Shown here piece after piece: positions 25,839-34,807 of a DNA stretch of 64,000 nt. A program made the translations under genes and the position numbers. This DNA comes from Acidobacteriaceae bacterium KBS 89. GTDB taxonomy: Bacteria > Acidobacteriota > Terriglobia > Terriglobales > Acidobacteriaceae. Location: positions 1,100,828 through 1,164,827 of the forward strand of contig KB906755.1 of NCBI GenBank assembly GCA_000381605.1, given 5' to 3'. The notes under the pieces were generated by a model, which was not told the DNA's origin, searched no databases, and saw only the letters and a list, made by a program, of their open reading frames with translations. How positions within the stretch are numbered: position 1 is the first letter of the stretch; every line of letters starts with the position of its first letter.

Positions 25839-26327
25839 ATGACGTCCAAGGAATTGAATCAGGCCAAGTTGGGTAAGAACGTGAAAGATGGCTATGTGTC
25901 ATTCGGTCACCCATCCGTCATGCTGAAACTGGATTCTGGCGAATCAGTCGAGATTGACGAAGGTGTCATCGACCTGATCAAGTTGATGAACAGTATTCCA
26001 GGTATTGAAACCAAGGGCTCCTGTCAGGGTCAGGATTCAACATATGGCTATGTCCAGTTCATGCCTGACGATACCGAAGGCAAAGCTCACGCATCCGTCT
26101 ATTTCATGTATCACATTTTAAAGAACATGCACGGAGCATGGGTGAAGCACAGGCACGTGATGGGTGAGTATGAGAAATCTACTGGCTCAGAACATTCAGA
26201 TGCCTACAATTTCAAGTTCACAACTGAGCTCGGCAATGGATACGTATTGAAATGGTCTCCGTACACCTATCCTGCGGTCTTGTCTGCTGCACGGAAGGCA
26301 GCTGAGGAGACCAAGCGAGACACATAG
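25839..26327 (+). CDS. Uncharacterised small protein with a GSCQGQ motif
   Basis: The 162-residue protein starts at an ATG preceded by an AGGAGAGCAGAG tract about 14-25 bases upstream. It has no signal peptide or membrane segment. LMNSIPGIETKGSCQGQDS is the most distinctive stretch and looks like a nucleotide- or metal-binding loop seen in several unassigned phage-like proteins; I cannot name the family. It continues with a mixed alpha/beta sequence (VYFMYHILKNMHGAWVKHRH, FTTELGNGYVLKWSPYTYP). The DNA is clearly less GC-rich than its neighbours and codon choice is less biased, which suggests a recent arrival. It stands alone between a spacer and the convergent patatin gene. Confidence 0.6.
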   Translation: MTSKELNQAKLGKNVKDGYVSFGHPSVMLKLDSGESVEIDEGVIDLIKLMNSIPGIETKGSCQGQDSTYGYVQFMPDDTEGKAHASVYFMYHILKNMHGAWVKHRHVMGEYEKSTGSEHSDAYNFKFTTELGNGYVLKWSPYTYPAVLSAARKAAEETKRDT

Positions 26328-26487
26328 GAAGTGATCCCACTTGGACGTGTAACCGGCTTGTCGGACAAATTGGATGCATTTGGCTCGTAGCCACCCAGGT
26401 GAGTCATAAATCGTCATATCACTCATCGAGGCCGGATTAATACCGTGAAGTAGGCTAGTGGGAGGAAATCGTCTCAAATACCCCGCG

Positions 26488-28170
26488 TCACTCCCTAAAC
26501 AAATGATTCAGAACCGCATTCATCAGCGGATCGATCACCACTACGTCAGCCGGATAAGACCAGAATCCAATCAGATATCGAACCATCTCGCCCACCCGCT
26601 TCTTCACCCCTTCGCGAAACGCCTGCTGCTCCTCGATCGACAATTGCCCCAACTGCAGGCCATTCAAAGTGCTGTCGATAGGATTCGTATGCTTCGGCGT
26701 GTATCGTATCGGTCCCAGCTCTCCTGCCTCACTCATCACCGGATCGGTCAACACCATCCGCGCCACCATCCGTCCGCGGTCATAGTCATGCACGCGATAC
26801 CGCTCGTCGAAGAAGCCCAGAAAGCCCGTTAGATCTGCACCCGCCAGCAACTCCTCCGACACCGCTATTCCATAGATCCGCATATAGTCGCACTGCCCAA
26901 GATTCGCCGCGGTCTCAAACGCCAGCACCGTATCGCGAAACGCATCGGCGGCGTAGCTTCCTATCCCCAGACTCGCAATCTCCTCCTTGTACTGGTGTTC
27001 AATCCGCCGCCTGGCCTCCGCCAAACTCTCTTTTCCAATCTTCGCAACCTGCCTCGTCCCCGTCCGCGTTGGCTGCGTAAACAACACCTTCAGCAAACCG
27101 TCCGCGGTCCGCTTCAGGCTTCCGCTCTTGATCTCGCCTGAACGCAGTTTTTCTGCAAGTTCACTGGCCCGAGCGTCCATCAGGGCAATTTGTTCATTCA
27201 TCTCAACCGCGGTAATCCAGTCCTGAAACTCCGACTGGCCGAGCAGCACCTTCGCCCACCGCTTCATCATCTGGAAGTAATCTGCAGTTTCTTCGCAAAA
27301 GCTCGAGTCCGCGCTCGAAGTTCTCCCATGCGGCGACACAAACAAGTAGAACCTGCTGTCGTTGTACCAGTGCTTGTCGATGTCATCCACCAGGTTCTTC
27401 GCCATACCCAGTGGCTCGTTCTGTAAGACTCCGCCGTCGGTGTAAGTAAACCTGGATGGATCATCGGTCCACGGCTCGAGACTGCTTTTGGCATACTCCG
27501 CCCGCCTGCGGTCTATCTCTTTCGCCCTAAACGCCAGCGGGTAAGCCCCGCTCGCCACCGACGCATCCGCCAGCTCGCGCCACACCTCCGGCTTATCGCT
27601 CCCCTCCACATTCACCACACGCGTCATCTGGTCCTCGTGTCGCGTGTAGATGAACTTCCCGCAGGGCTGCATGTCATAGCCATAGTCCACGCCGTTCAGG
27701 TTCGTCAGGGTCATCCCGAGAGAGATCGAACGGGCCGCGGCCAAATGCGTTATGGGAGCCGGCCACTCCCCCGTCGCATAGCGTCCCAGTAGCGTATCCT
27801 CCGCAATTTGCTCCACCGTGTTCGACGAAAAAATCGATCGCAGCGGGGGTTCCACCTCACCCGTCTCTTCGTTCAGCGTCTCCAGCAACCCGTCAAGGTT
27901 GATACACTTCACCCATACGTTGTACAAAGGGTTGTCGTAGGGACCGCGAAACTCCTGAGCCGAGTACAGCATCTTCTGCGCGACAATCGCTGCCGTCATT
28001 GCACCGGCCGAAGCACCTGTCATCACGTCGATCAGGATCTTCTCGTCATCCGTCACGCCGTCGGCGGCGTTATGCTGATGAATCGCGTCCAGCACCTCAT
28101 ACAGCACCCCCGCCTCATAACTTCCCAGCGACACCGCACCCGCAATCGTAATAGCCAGCCGTTTCGGCAT
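26488..28170 (-). CDS. Patatin-like phospholipase/acylhydrolase
   Basis: The 560-residue product starts with AITIAGAVSLGSYEAGVLYEVL, a variant of the patatin oxyanion loop. DVMTGASAGAMTAA holds the nucleophile Ser of the GxSxG elbow (near 54), and FTYTDGGVLQNEPLG carries the Asp of the Ser-Asp dyad (D-G-G motif). Patatins hydrolyse acyl esters of lipids. There is no signal peptide, so the enzyme is cytoplasmic or reaches the membrane from inside. It is longer than simple bacterial patatins, with about 300 residues beyond the catalytic Asp that I do not recognise. GAGGAG precedes the ATG at a good distance. It is divergent from the receptor at 28974 across an 800-base spacer. Confidence 0.88.
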   Translation of the reverse strand: MPKRLAITIAGAVSLGSYEAGVLYEVLDAIHQHNAADGVTDDEKILIDVMTGASAGAMTAAIVAQKMLYSAQEFRGPYDNPLYNVWVKCINLDGLLETLNEETGEVEPPLRSIFSSNTVEQIAEDTLLGRYATGEWPAPITHLAAARSISLGMTLTNLNGVDYGYDMQPCGKFIYTRHEDQMTRVVNVEGSDKPEVWRELADASVASGAYPLAFRAKEIDRRRAEYAKSSLEPWTDDPSRFTYTDGGVLQNEPLGMAKNLVDDIDKHWYNDSRFYLFVSPHGRTSSADSSFCEETADYFQMMKRWAKVLLGQSEFQDWITAVEMNEQIALMDARASELAEKLRSGEIKSGSLKRTADGLLKVLFTQPTRTGTRQVAKIGKESLAEARRRIEHQYKEEIASLGIGSYAADAFRDTVLAFETAANLGQCDYMRIYGIAVSEELLAGADLTGFLGFFDERYRVHDYDRGRMVARMVLTDPVMSEAGELGPIRYTPKHTNPIDSTLNGLQLGQLSIEEQQAFREGVKKRVGEMVRYLIGFWSYPADVVVIDPLMNAVLNHLFRE

Positions 28171-28973
28171 ATATCTCCTCGTAGAGGAGAATTAGAGCAT
28201 CTTCCAGCACCCGGAACCATGTGCCTAAATGGGCATATTCCTTAGGCGAAATAGTCTGTAACAACCGGAAGTCCCCGTCAGGGCCCAAGGGAATGCGTCT
28301 TCAACCAATTCACGGCCAGGAACTGTGTGACTGCAAAGCGCGTTCTTCATTACCTATCTCCTTTCGCTGAGATGGGAAACCAACAATATGGATAAGCGCA
28401 TCGTCCTCGATGCGTTCACTGAGAATTCGGATACTTGTCCGACTAGCCGACATTACGGCCAAGTGACAAAAAGCGCCTTTCTCCGTACTAATCCTCTGAT
28501 TGGCTGCGGGAAATCACGGTAGTTGGCAGAGTTATGAACGTTCATTGTTACCCCTGTTGGCCGTCTCCCTGGGTATTAAGTCAGTTTCGCGGCAAGTTCG
28601 TCGACAGGGTATGGACATAATCGAAAGGTTATTCTCTGCTTGCCCATAATCCGGCAATAGTTGACGAAAAGCGTATCACCCTGAAAATGCGTCGACTGGC
28701 AGCCTAACTGATATCAAAGACATCATCTCCCTCTTGGTCAGAACCGGGTTTGGGCACGCCGCGTCACCAGGTTCTTTCGTCTTGCTATCCCGGCAGTTGA
28801 TCCCCTTGCGCGCAGCCTATCGCCAGCCTGCTGGTAATTTCATTGCCGACGGTTGCAACGGGGATGCATAATGCTGCCGGCTCCTTGAAGAGGATTTCCG
28901 GAGATTCCAATTCAGCAGATCGACAAGCTTCGGAAGTGGACAAGTTGCCGGTGATCGTTTCTTCGGAGGCAGC
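28171..28973. other. Long divergent spacer between patatin and receptor genes, no gene seen
   Basis: About 800 bases upstream of two divergent genes. I looked for tRNAs, small genes and remnants on both strands and found none that I can support. CGGAGGCAGC just before 28974 is the receptor ribosome-binding site. The length leaves room for regulatory sites or a small RNA. Confidence 0.45.
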
Positions 28974-31900
28974 ATGGCACGATTTATCTTTCCCACTCAT
29001 CTTCGGTTGTCCATCAGTTCAGCTTTGATCGCCATGGCGCTGGTCGCAACCTTGCTGACCGCTCGTACCGCCCAGGCCCAGGGGACAACCGGATCCATTA
29101 CAGGCACAGTTACCGACGCCAGCGGCGCAGCCGTTCCCGGAGCGACAGTAACCATCACGCAAACCTCGAGAAACGACGTCCACACCGCCGTCACGTCGGA
29201 CTCCGGCTTCTACACGGTTCCGCAGCTGCAACCTGGCAACTACCGTGTCACCGTCGAAAAGGGTGGCTTCAATCGGTTTGAACAGAGCGACATCACGCTG
29301 GTGATCAATCAGACCGCCCAGATCAACGCGGAACTACGAGTCGGTTCGGCCCAGGAGGTCGTAACGGTGACAGGCGCAAGCCCGATCATCCAGACCGACA
29401 CCTCATCGGTAGGCCTGGTCATCGACAGTCAAACCATTCAGGAGACGCCTCTCAATGGCCACACCAGCCTGATCGGCCTCATCGCGCTCGCGCCCGGCGT
29501 TCAGAATGCCGGAACGCAGGACCAGGTCCCCGTCTTCGGCGTCACACCCGCAATCGGCACCGGCGGCCGCAACTCCTACGGCGGCGTTGGTTTCAGCCTC
29601 GATGGAGCCCAGACAAAGAGCGGTACGCTTCAGCGCGGTCTGGCGGAGACCGCATCTCTCGACGCGATCGCCGAGTTCAAAACCCTTACCACCGGAGCCC
29701 CCGCAGAGTTCAATCAGCCGGCCCAGATCATTGTCGTGACACAAAGTGGCGGCAACACCATTCATGGCGGTGCCTTCGAGTTCAACCGTGGCCGCGGCAC
29801 ATCCGCGAAGCAATACTTCGCCGGCGCCCTGCCGCGTCCGCCTTACCAGCGCAACGAGTACGGAGGCAATTTCTCCGGGCCCATCGTTCTTCCGCATCTC
29901 TACGATGGCCGCAACAAGTCGTTCTTCTTCTTCGCATACGAGGGCTTCCACCTCACACAGTCGGCACTCGTAAGTAGTCAGCAGCCCACCACCGCCTTCC
30001 GTAATGGCGACTTCTCATCGCTTCTGCCCACAACTGTGATCCGCGATCCGCAAACCGGTCTGCCATTTACCGGCAATATCATTCCCCAGGGCCGCATCAA
30101 CTCCGTCGACCAGCAGCTTCAGAACCTGCTTATGCCTCTCCCCACCACCACGGGAACCGGGACCAACACAGTGGAACTCGTGCCGTACTTCAACAACGTG
30201 AATCGCTATTCGCTTCGCGTGGATCACAAGATCAACGAAAAAAATCAGCTTCGCGGCACCTTCCTTTCCGCTTTTTATGGACCCAACCCACAGGTAGGCA
30301 CCTCCAGCAAAGCCGGTGGCATGTCTGGCATCGGCGAACACAACACGCTGGTCCTGATTGGCCTCACCCATACTTTTACGCCGACGCTGCTGATGGACTC
30401 CTACGCGTCCTACACCCACCTCACCACCTACCGGACGCCCCAAAATGTTAATGTCAACTTTGCCGGAATCATTCCTGGCCTGCCACCGCAGCAGATCGAA
30501 GGCGCGCCGCAGATCAGCATTACCAACATCACAAGCATCGCAGAGCAAGGCTCCAAAGACCTGGAACAGCAGATCCAGGGTTACACCACCCTGACCAAGG
30601 TGCTGTCCCGTCACACAATCAAAACAGGAGTTTCCTTCCTCTACTCCAACCACTGGAACATAGCCGCAATCGCCCCGCAACGCGGCTCTTATGCCTTCAC
30701 CAACAAGTACACCGGCTACGCCTACGCTGACTTCCTGTTGGGTCTGCCCACCTCTACGCAGGTGTCATACCCCGGTGCACTGGCCTACCGCAACATCACC
30801 GATGAGTTGGGTCTCTTCGTCCAGGATGACTTCAAGCTCACAAATAAGTTGACCCTGAATGCAGGCATCCGTTACGACCTTCAGATCTTCCCCGACAATG
30901 TCTACGGCGCCCAATCCAGCTTTGTGCCCAGCCTCGGCAAGGTCGTCGTCTTCGGCCACTCCTATCCCCCGCAGACCCAGGCAGCATTCCTTCCACTTAC
31001 AGTTCTATCCACAGCAGTAGGATTGCCGGCCAGTCTCCATGATTATCTGGGGACCGACAAGAACAACGTGGCCCCACGCTTCGGTTTTGCCTACCAGATA
31101 GTGCCGAACACAGTACTTCGAGGAGCCGTCGGCATCTACTTCAATCTCCTGCCGGGCTCCTATGTGCGCGCGCCTGCCTTTACATCGTTGCCCTTTACCG
31201 CTGTCCAGACCTTCTCGCAGCCTGCAGCCGGAGCGCCGGCCTTCAGCATGAGTAATCCCTTCTCCGCCACCGGCGCCTTCGCGGCAAATCCCTCCGCGCT
31301 GCAAATGCACTCCCCGGTCACACCCTACACCGAGCAATACAACCTTGCGTTGGAACATCAGTTCGGCAAAGGACTCGATGTTCGCCTCGGCTACGTTGGG
31401 CAGCACAACGTGAAGCAGAACAACGCCAGCGGCCCGGGCAACACCGCGCCGAACATCAACCTCGCCAATCCACCGCGTATCGGCGTAAACGCGCAGACCA
31501 CCAACATCTATCAGCCGTTCTCCACGATCAGCTTGCAGGCCGATCCGATATTCCACAGCAGCATGAACTCGTTGCAAATTGGCGTTCACAAGCAGTACAG
31601 TCATGGCTTCCAGCTCAACGTCGAATACCAATGGACCCGCGTGCTCGGCACCGAAAACCTGCAGAATCCCTCCGGCGTCACCCCCAGCGATTCCTATGGA
31701 CAGATCGGCGGCATCACGCCGCAAGTCGTCGTAGCCAGCTACTCATACGAGTTGCCGTTCGGCAAAGGGAAAGCCTTCATGGGCGGGTCAGGCAACCTTG
31801 TCGACAAGCTGGTCAGCGGATGGCAGATCTCCGGCATCACGACCGTTCAGACCGGCCAGCCCTTCTCCGTGTCGTATACCGCACCCGGTAGCATTACCGG

Positions 31901-32297
31901 CGCAGTCAGTGGACGCGCGAACATCGTTCCCGGTGTACCCCTTTATCCCACCAACAAGACCAACGCAAAGTGGTTCAACCCCGCAGCCTTCACTGCGCCA
32001 CCCCTGGTCACAATCAGCGGTGTGCAGTATGCAACCTATGGGAACTCCGCCTACAACATGCTTCGCGGGCCATACTACCAAAGCTGGGATATGAACCTCG
32101 AAAAAAATACCCGCTTCCGCGACCGCTATCGTCTGCAGCTCCGCGCCGAGGCGTTCAACACCTTTAACCATCCAAATTTCGGCACGCCAAACGCGACCAT
32201 CACCAACACGGCAACCGTTGGCACGATCACAGGCATCAGCGGCACACCCGCAGCAAGTGCCCGCACCATCGAGTTTGTCGCGAAGTTCAACTTCTAA
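28974..32297 (+). CDS. TonB-dependent, Oar-like outer-membrane receptor with carboxypeptidase-regulatory domain
   Basis: The 1107-residue protein has a signal peptide (ISSALIAMALVATLLTARTAQAQ). The N-terminal regulatory domain reads GSITGTVTDASGAAVPGATVTI then SDSGFYTVPQLQPGNYRVTV. Plug-type sequence follows (VTVTGASPIIQTDTSSVGLV, GVGFSLDGAQTKSG, EFNQPAQIIVVTQSGGN), then a barrel of about 800 residues ending EFVAKFNF. GGAGG stands five bases before the ATG. A secreted toroid protein starts 48 bases downstream, in the arrangement typical of a receptor and its cognate periplasmic enzyme. The ligand is therefore probably an acidic or complex polysaccharide, but that is inference from the neighbour. 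Confidence 0.92.
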   Translation: MARFIFPTHLRLSISSALIAMALVATLLTARTAQAQGTTGSITGTVTDASGAAVPGATVTITQTSRNDVHTAVTSDSGFYTVPQLQPGNYRVTVEKGGFNRFEQSDITLVINQTAQINAELRVGSAQEVVTVTGASPIIQTDTSSVGLVIDSQTIQETPLNGHTSLIGLIALAPGVQNAGTQDQVPVFGVTPAIGTGGRNSYGGVGFSLDGAQTKSGTLQRGLAETASLDAIAEFKTLTTGAPAEFNQPAQIIVVTQSGGNTIHGGAFEFNRGRGTSAKQYFAGALPRPPYQRNEYGGNFSGPIVLPHLYDGRNKSFFFFAYEGFHLTQSALVSSQQPTTAFRNGDFSSLLPTTVIRDPQTGLPFTGNIIPQGRINSVDQQLQNLLMPLPTTTGTGTNTVELVPYFNNVNRYSLRVDHKINEKNQLRGTFLSAFYGPNPQVGTSSKAGGMSGIGEHNTLVLIGLTHTFTPTLLMDSYASYTHLTTYRTPQNVNVNFAGIIPGLPPQQIEGAPQISITNITSIAEQGSKDLEQQIQGYTTLTKVLSRHTIKTGVSFLYSNHWNIAAIAPQRGSYAFTNKYTGYAYADFLLGLPTSTQVSYPGALAYRNITDELGLFVQDDFKLTNKLTLNAGIRYDLQIFPDNVYGAQSSFVPSLGKVVVFGHSYPPQTQAAFLPLTVLSTAVGLPASLHDYLGTDKNNVAPRFGFAYQIVPNTVLRGAVGIYFNLLPGSYVRAPAFTSLPFTAVQTFSQPAAGAPAFSMSNPFSATGAFAANPSALQMHSPVTPYTEQYNLALEHQFGKGLDVRLGYVGQHNVKQNNASGPGNTAPNINLANPPRIGVNAQTTNIYQPFSTISLQADPIFHSSMNSLQIGVHKQYSHGFQLNVEYQWTRVLGTENLQNPSGVTPSDSYGQIGGITPQVVVASYSYELPFGKGKAFMGGSGNLVDKLVSGWQISGITTVQTGQPFSVSYTAPGSITGAVSGRANIVPGVPLYPTNKTNAKWFNPAAFTAPPLVTISGVQYATYGNSAYNMLRGPYYQSWDMNLEKNTRFRDRYRLQLRAEAFNTFNHPNFGTPNATITNTATVGTITGISGTPAASARTIEFVAKFNF

Positions 32298-32345
32298 CGT
32301 CCGTGTTGTAGCTCGAGCCAAAGCCATATTTCCAAGGGAGAACGC

Positions 32346-33887
32346 ATGCGTCTCGCAACAAAACTTGTACTTCTTTCAGCAACCTGCATCGCCTTCCCCC
32401 TGTCTCTTCTGGGGGCGCCACGCCACATCAAAGTGCAGCAACTCCCGGCCAACGCCCGCGAGGTATATGAGACCTCAATGAAGCTCGCCGCCGAGAGCTT
32501 CGATTCCGAGAAGCACCTCATCCAGCGGCCCTCCCAGAGCCACAGCAACTCTCGCGGCTTCCTTTTGGTGCGCGAGTCAAGCTGGTACGCCCTTGGCCTC
32601 TTGGCCCGCGACCGGCCCGGCGACCGCGCTCTCGCTGCCGCTATCCTCGACGCCGTGTTGAAGGAGCAATACATCACCCCCGGCAAGAAGTGGTACGGCA
32701 CCTTCAAGCGAACACCCGAAGAGCCTGAGCCCGCACCCGGCACCATCGCCTTCACCGGCTATGACCCAAACTGGCGTCACTTCATCGGCACCACCTTCCA
32801 GATGATTCTCATCGAGTATCCCGACCGCATTCCCGCCGCGCTCGCAGACCGGCTCTACGCTTCAATCGACCTTGCCATCACCGGCGAGATTCAGGATGGG
32901 CGGTTGAAAGAGACCTATAGCAACATCGCCCTAATGTACGGCGCGCTCTGGGATTTTGCCGCCGCTCATAACGGCAACGCCGACTGGAAGCGCGGTGCGG
33001 CCGCCTGGAACGAAGAAGTCAACCGGCTCTACCGCCTTCACGACACCTTCTTCGAATTCAACTCCCCCACCTACTACGGCGTCGATATCTACGGCCTTGC
33101 CCTCTGGCGTGAATACGGTTCCACGCCGCGCATGCGCACCATGGGCGCTGATATGGAAGCCTCGCTGTGGAACGATATAGCCGACTTCTACCAGCCATCG
33201 CTGCGCAACATCAGCGGACCCTACGACCGCAGCTACGGTATGGACATGGAGAGCTACGTCGCCGTAACGGGTCTATGGTTGCGATCAGTCTTACCCGCAC
33301 CCCAGGCCCCTCTACCCGAGCAACTCTCGCTCTCCACCGATCACATGGCAGACCTGTGGCTCGCACCTCAGGTCGCCATTCTCAGCGCACGCATACCGGC
33401 CCCGGCGATGAAGAAGTTCCGCACCCTCTCCGGGCCCCATCAGGTGACCCGCACCATCGACGATAAGCGCGTCGCAACCGCCTGGATCGGCGAACATGCC
33501 GTATGGGGAGGCGAGGCTACAACCCTCAGCAAGGACGTCGGCCCTACAAGCCAGTTCCACCCCGCAACCGTGCAGTGGCGCACTCCGTCCGGCAAAATCG
33601 GTTGGGTTCAACTCACACGCGCGCCAAATCTCAACGCAACCGCCGATCATGACGGCATCACCATTGAAACCAAGGGAGACGTCACTTTCCGCATCGTGGC
33701 CAACGGCATCGTAGCCTCCTCGATCTCTGCAAAGCAGTGGAACCTCCCCGGTATGCCAATTGCGGTTGAATCCGACGGCACCTTCTCATCCCACCCCGCT
33801 GGCACTGCTGAGGCGCCGAACGCGGTAGATGTTACCTACAGCGGGGTAAGCCGCATCAGCTTGCGACTGCATGATCCAGGTCGCTGA
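32346..33887 (+). CDS. Secreted protein, probable alpha/alpha-toroid with C-terminal beta-sandwich, function unknown
   Basis: The 513-residue product has a signal peptide (LATKLVLLSATCIAFPLSLLGA) and a good AAGGGAGAA ribosome-binding site. Up to about residue 330 the sequence is helical with repeated aromatic and charged turns, for example SSWYALGLLARDRPGDRALA, YDPNWRHFIGTTFQMILIEY, ETYSNIALMYGALWDFAAAH and FEFNSPTYYGVDIYGLALWR. The last 150 residues are strand-rich (VTFRIVANGIVASSISAKQW). An alpha/alpha toroid plus beta-sandwich is the architecture of heparinase-like polysaccharide lyases and several hydrolases. I cannot identify catalytic residues or a named family, although YYGVDIYG and YDRSYGMDMESY look conserved. 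Cotranscription with a TonB-type receptor supports a role in polysaccharide use. Confidence 0.7.
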   Translation: MRLATKLVLLSATCIAFPLSLLGAPRHIKVQQLPANAREVYETSMKLAAESFDSEKHLIQRPSQSHSNSRGFLLVRESSWYALGLLARDRPGDRALAAAILDAVLKEQYITPGKKWYGTFKRTPEEPEPAPGTIAFTGYDPNWRHFIGTTFQMILIEYPDRIPAALADRLYASIDLAITGEIQDGRLKETYSNIALMYGALWDFAAAHNGNADWKRGAAAWNEEVNRLYRLHDTFFEFNSPTYYGVDIYGLALWREYGSTPRMRTMGADMEASLWNDIADFYQPSLRNISGPYDRSYGMDMESYVAVTGLWLRSVLPAPQAPLPEQLSLSTDHMADLWLAPQVAILSARIPAPAMKKFRTLSGPHQVTRTIDDKRVATAWIGEHAVWGGEATTLSKDVGPTSQFHPATVQWRTPSGKIGWVQLTRAPNLNATADHDGITIETKGDVTFRIVANGIVASSISAKQWNLPGMPIAVESDGTFSSHPAGTAEAPNAVDVTYSGVSRISLRLHDPGR

Positions 33888-34189
33888 GATTCAGGCGTAT
33901 AAAGCTGAACTCATCTTTTGGGCACGTTGGGGCAAGGTGAGCGGGCGCAAGCCGCCACAGTTGTCTGCATGGGGTAGGTCAGGTGGTCGCATTCAGGGAC
34001 GCTGCCACAAATCCCCTGATGGTTCCAAGCGATTTCTGGTAGGCAAGAGCCTACTCAGCTATACCGCCGATCGGTTGAGCGGTGAATTCGCCCAACCGCT
34101 CAAGACCGCGATTGTTCAGAATCTAAGCGCGATGGCGCACTGTCGAAGTATTCTAGGTAACAATCGAAATCGCTATGGAGGATTAAGAA
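33888..34189. other. Spacer with two inverted repeats
   Basis: About 300 bases with no gene. A perfect nine-base inverted repeat (34075-34083 with 34095-34103, 11-base loop) and a smaller one (GTAGGC at 34039-34044 with GCCTAC at 34049-34054) lie upstream of the DUF1272 gene. Neither is followed by a T run, so they are not obvious terminators. GGAGG near 34178 serves the next gene. Confidence 0.5.
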
Positions 34190-34435
34190 GTGCTTGAACT
34201 ACGTCCCAATTGCGAATGCTGTGACAAGGTATTAACGCCAGCCGCGGTCGAGGCAATGATCTGCTCCTTCGAATGCACGTTTTGCCTAGAATGCGTCGAA
34301 AATCGGCTCGGTGGGCGTTGTCCAAACTGCGGCGGCAATTTTGTACCGCGCCCAATCCGCCCCGCGTCCAAGCTTGCGGCTAATCCTCCGTCGACGAAGC
34401 GCGTACTCAATCCACAAGGTTGTAGACAGACATAG
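34190..34435 (+). CDS. Small cysteine-rich DUF1272 protein
   Basis: The 81-residue protein starts with GTG behind GGAGGA. LELRPNCECCDKVL, CSFECTFCLECVE and GGRCPNCGGNFVPRPIRP are the hallmark Cys clusters of the DUF1272 family, giving pairs that probably bind zinc. The length matches the family. The role is unknown; in many bacteria it is a free-standing cytoplasmic protein. The last 20 residues are basic and probably disordered. No operon partner is evident. Confidence 0.92.
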   Translation: MLELRPNCECCDKVLTPAAVEAMICSFECTFCLECVENRLGGRCPNCGGNFVPRPIRPASKLAANPPSTKRVLNPQGCRQT

Positions 34436-34807
34436 CCAACGCTTGAGCACAAAGCGTTCGAGGAGGGAGTAAAGATACCGAATCCTGTCGAGCAAGGCCA
34501 ACCACAGCAAGGGCTTAGCAGTCATCCGAGTGCAGACTGGATATACCTTTGATCTGGAGAGTTTTGGAAGGCCGTAGGGCGGTATCCACGAGTCTGGAGC
34601 CAGACGATTTGAGAGTCGCTTCCAACGATTGCCGACAACTTTGTTGCGTCGTGCACATGAATTCGATAGCTTAATGCCATCACAACATTTCAAAAAAACT
34701 CCCGCGATAGCACGTCGCGTTGATTTCGCAGACCGTTTCTGCGACTTCTTTCAGTTGGATGTCGTCTTGTGCTCATTGCCCATTTACTTTTTGAAAGCGA
34801 GAATCGA
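34436..34807. other. Spacer, no gene seen
   Basis: About 370 bases. A minus-strand frame crosses it and runs into the DUF1272 gene antisense, but has no ribosome-binding site and no similarity. The final 60 bases are T-rich and probably include the promoter of the M28 gene. Confidence 0.45.

Noticed and set aside
31005..31724. 239-residue minus-strand frame inside the receptor at 28974-32297
   Set aside because: Antisense shadow of a receptor barrel; composition (Val/Gly/Arg-rich) typical of reverse-strand frames in GC-rich genes.
34286..34693. 135-residue minus-strand frame overlapping DUF1272
   Set aside because: Partly antisense to DUF1272, with no site or similarity.
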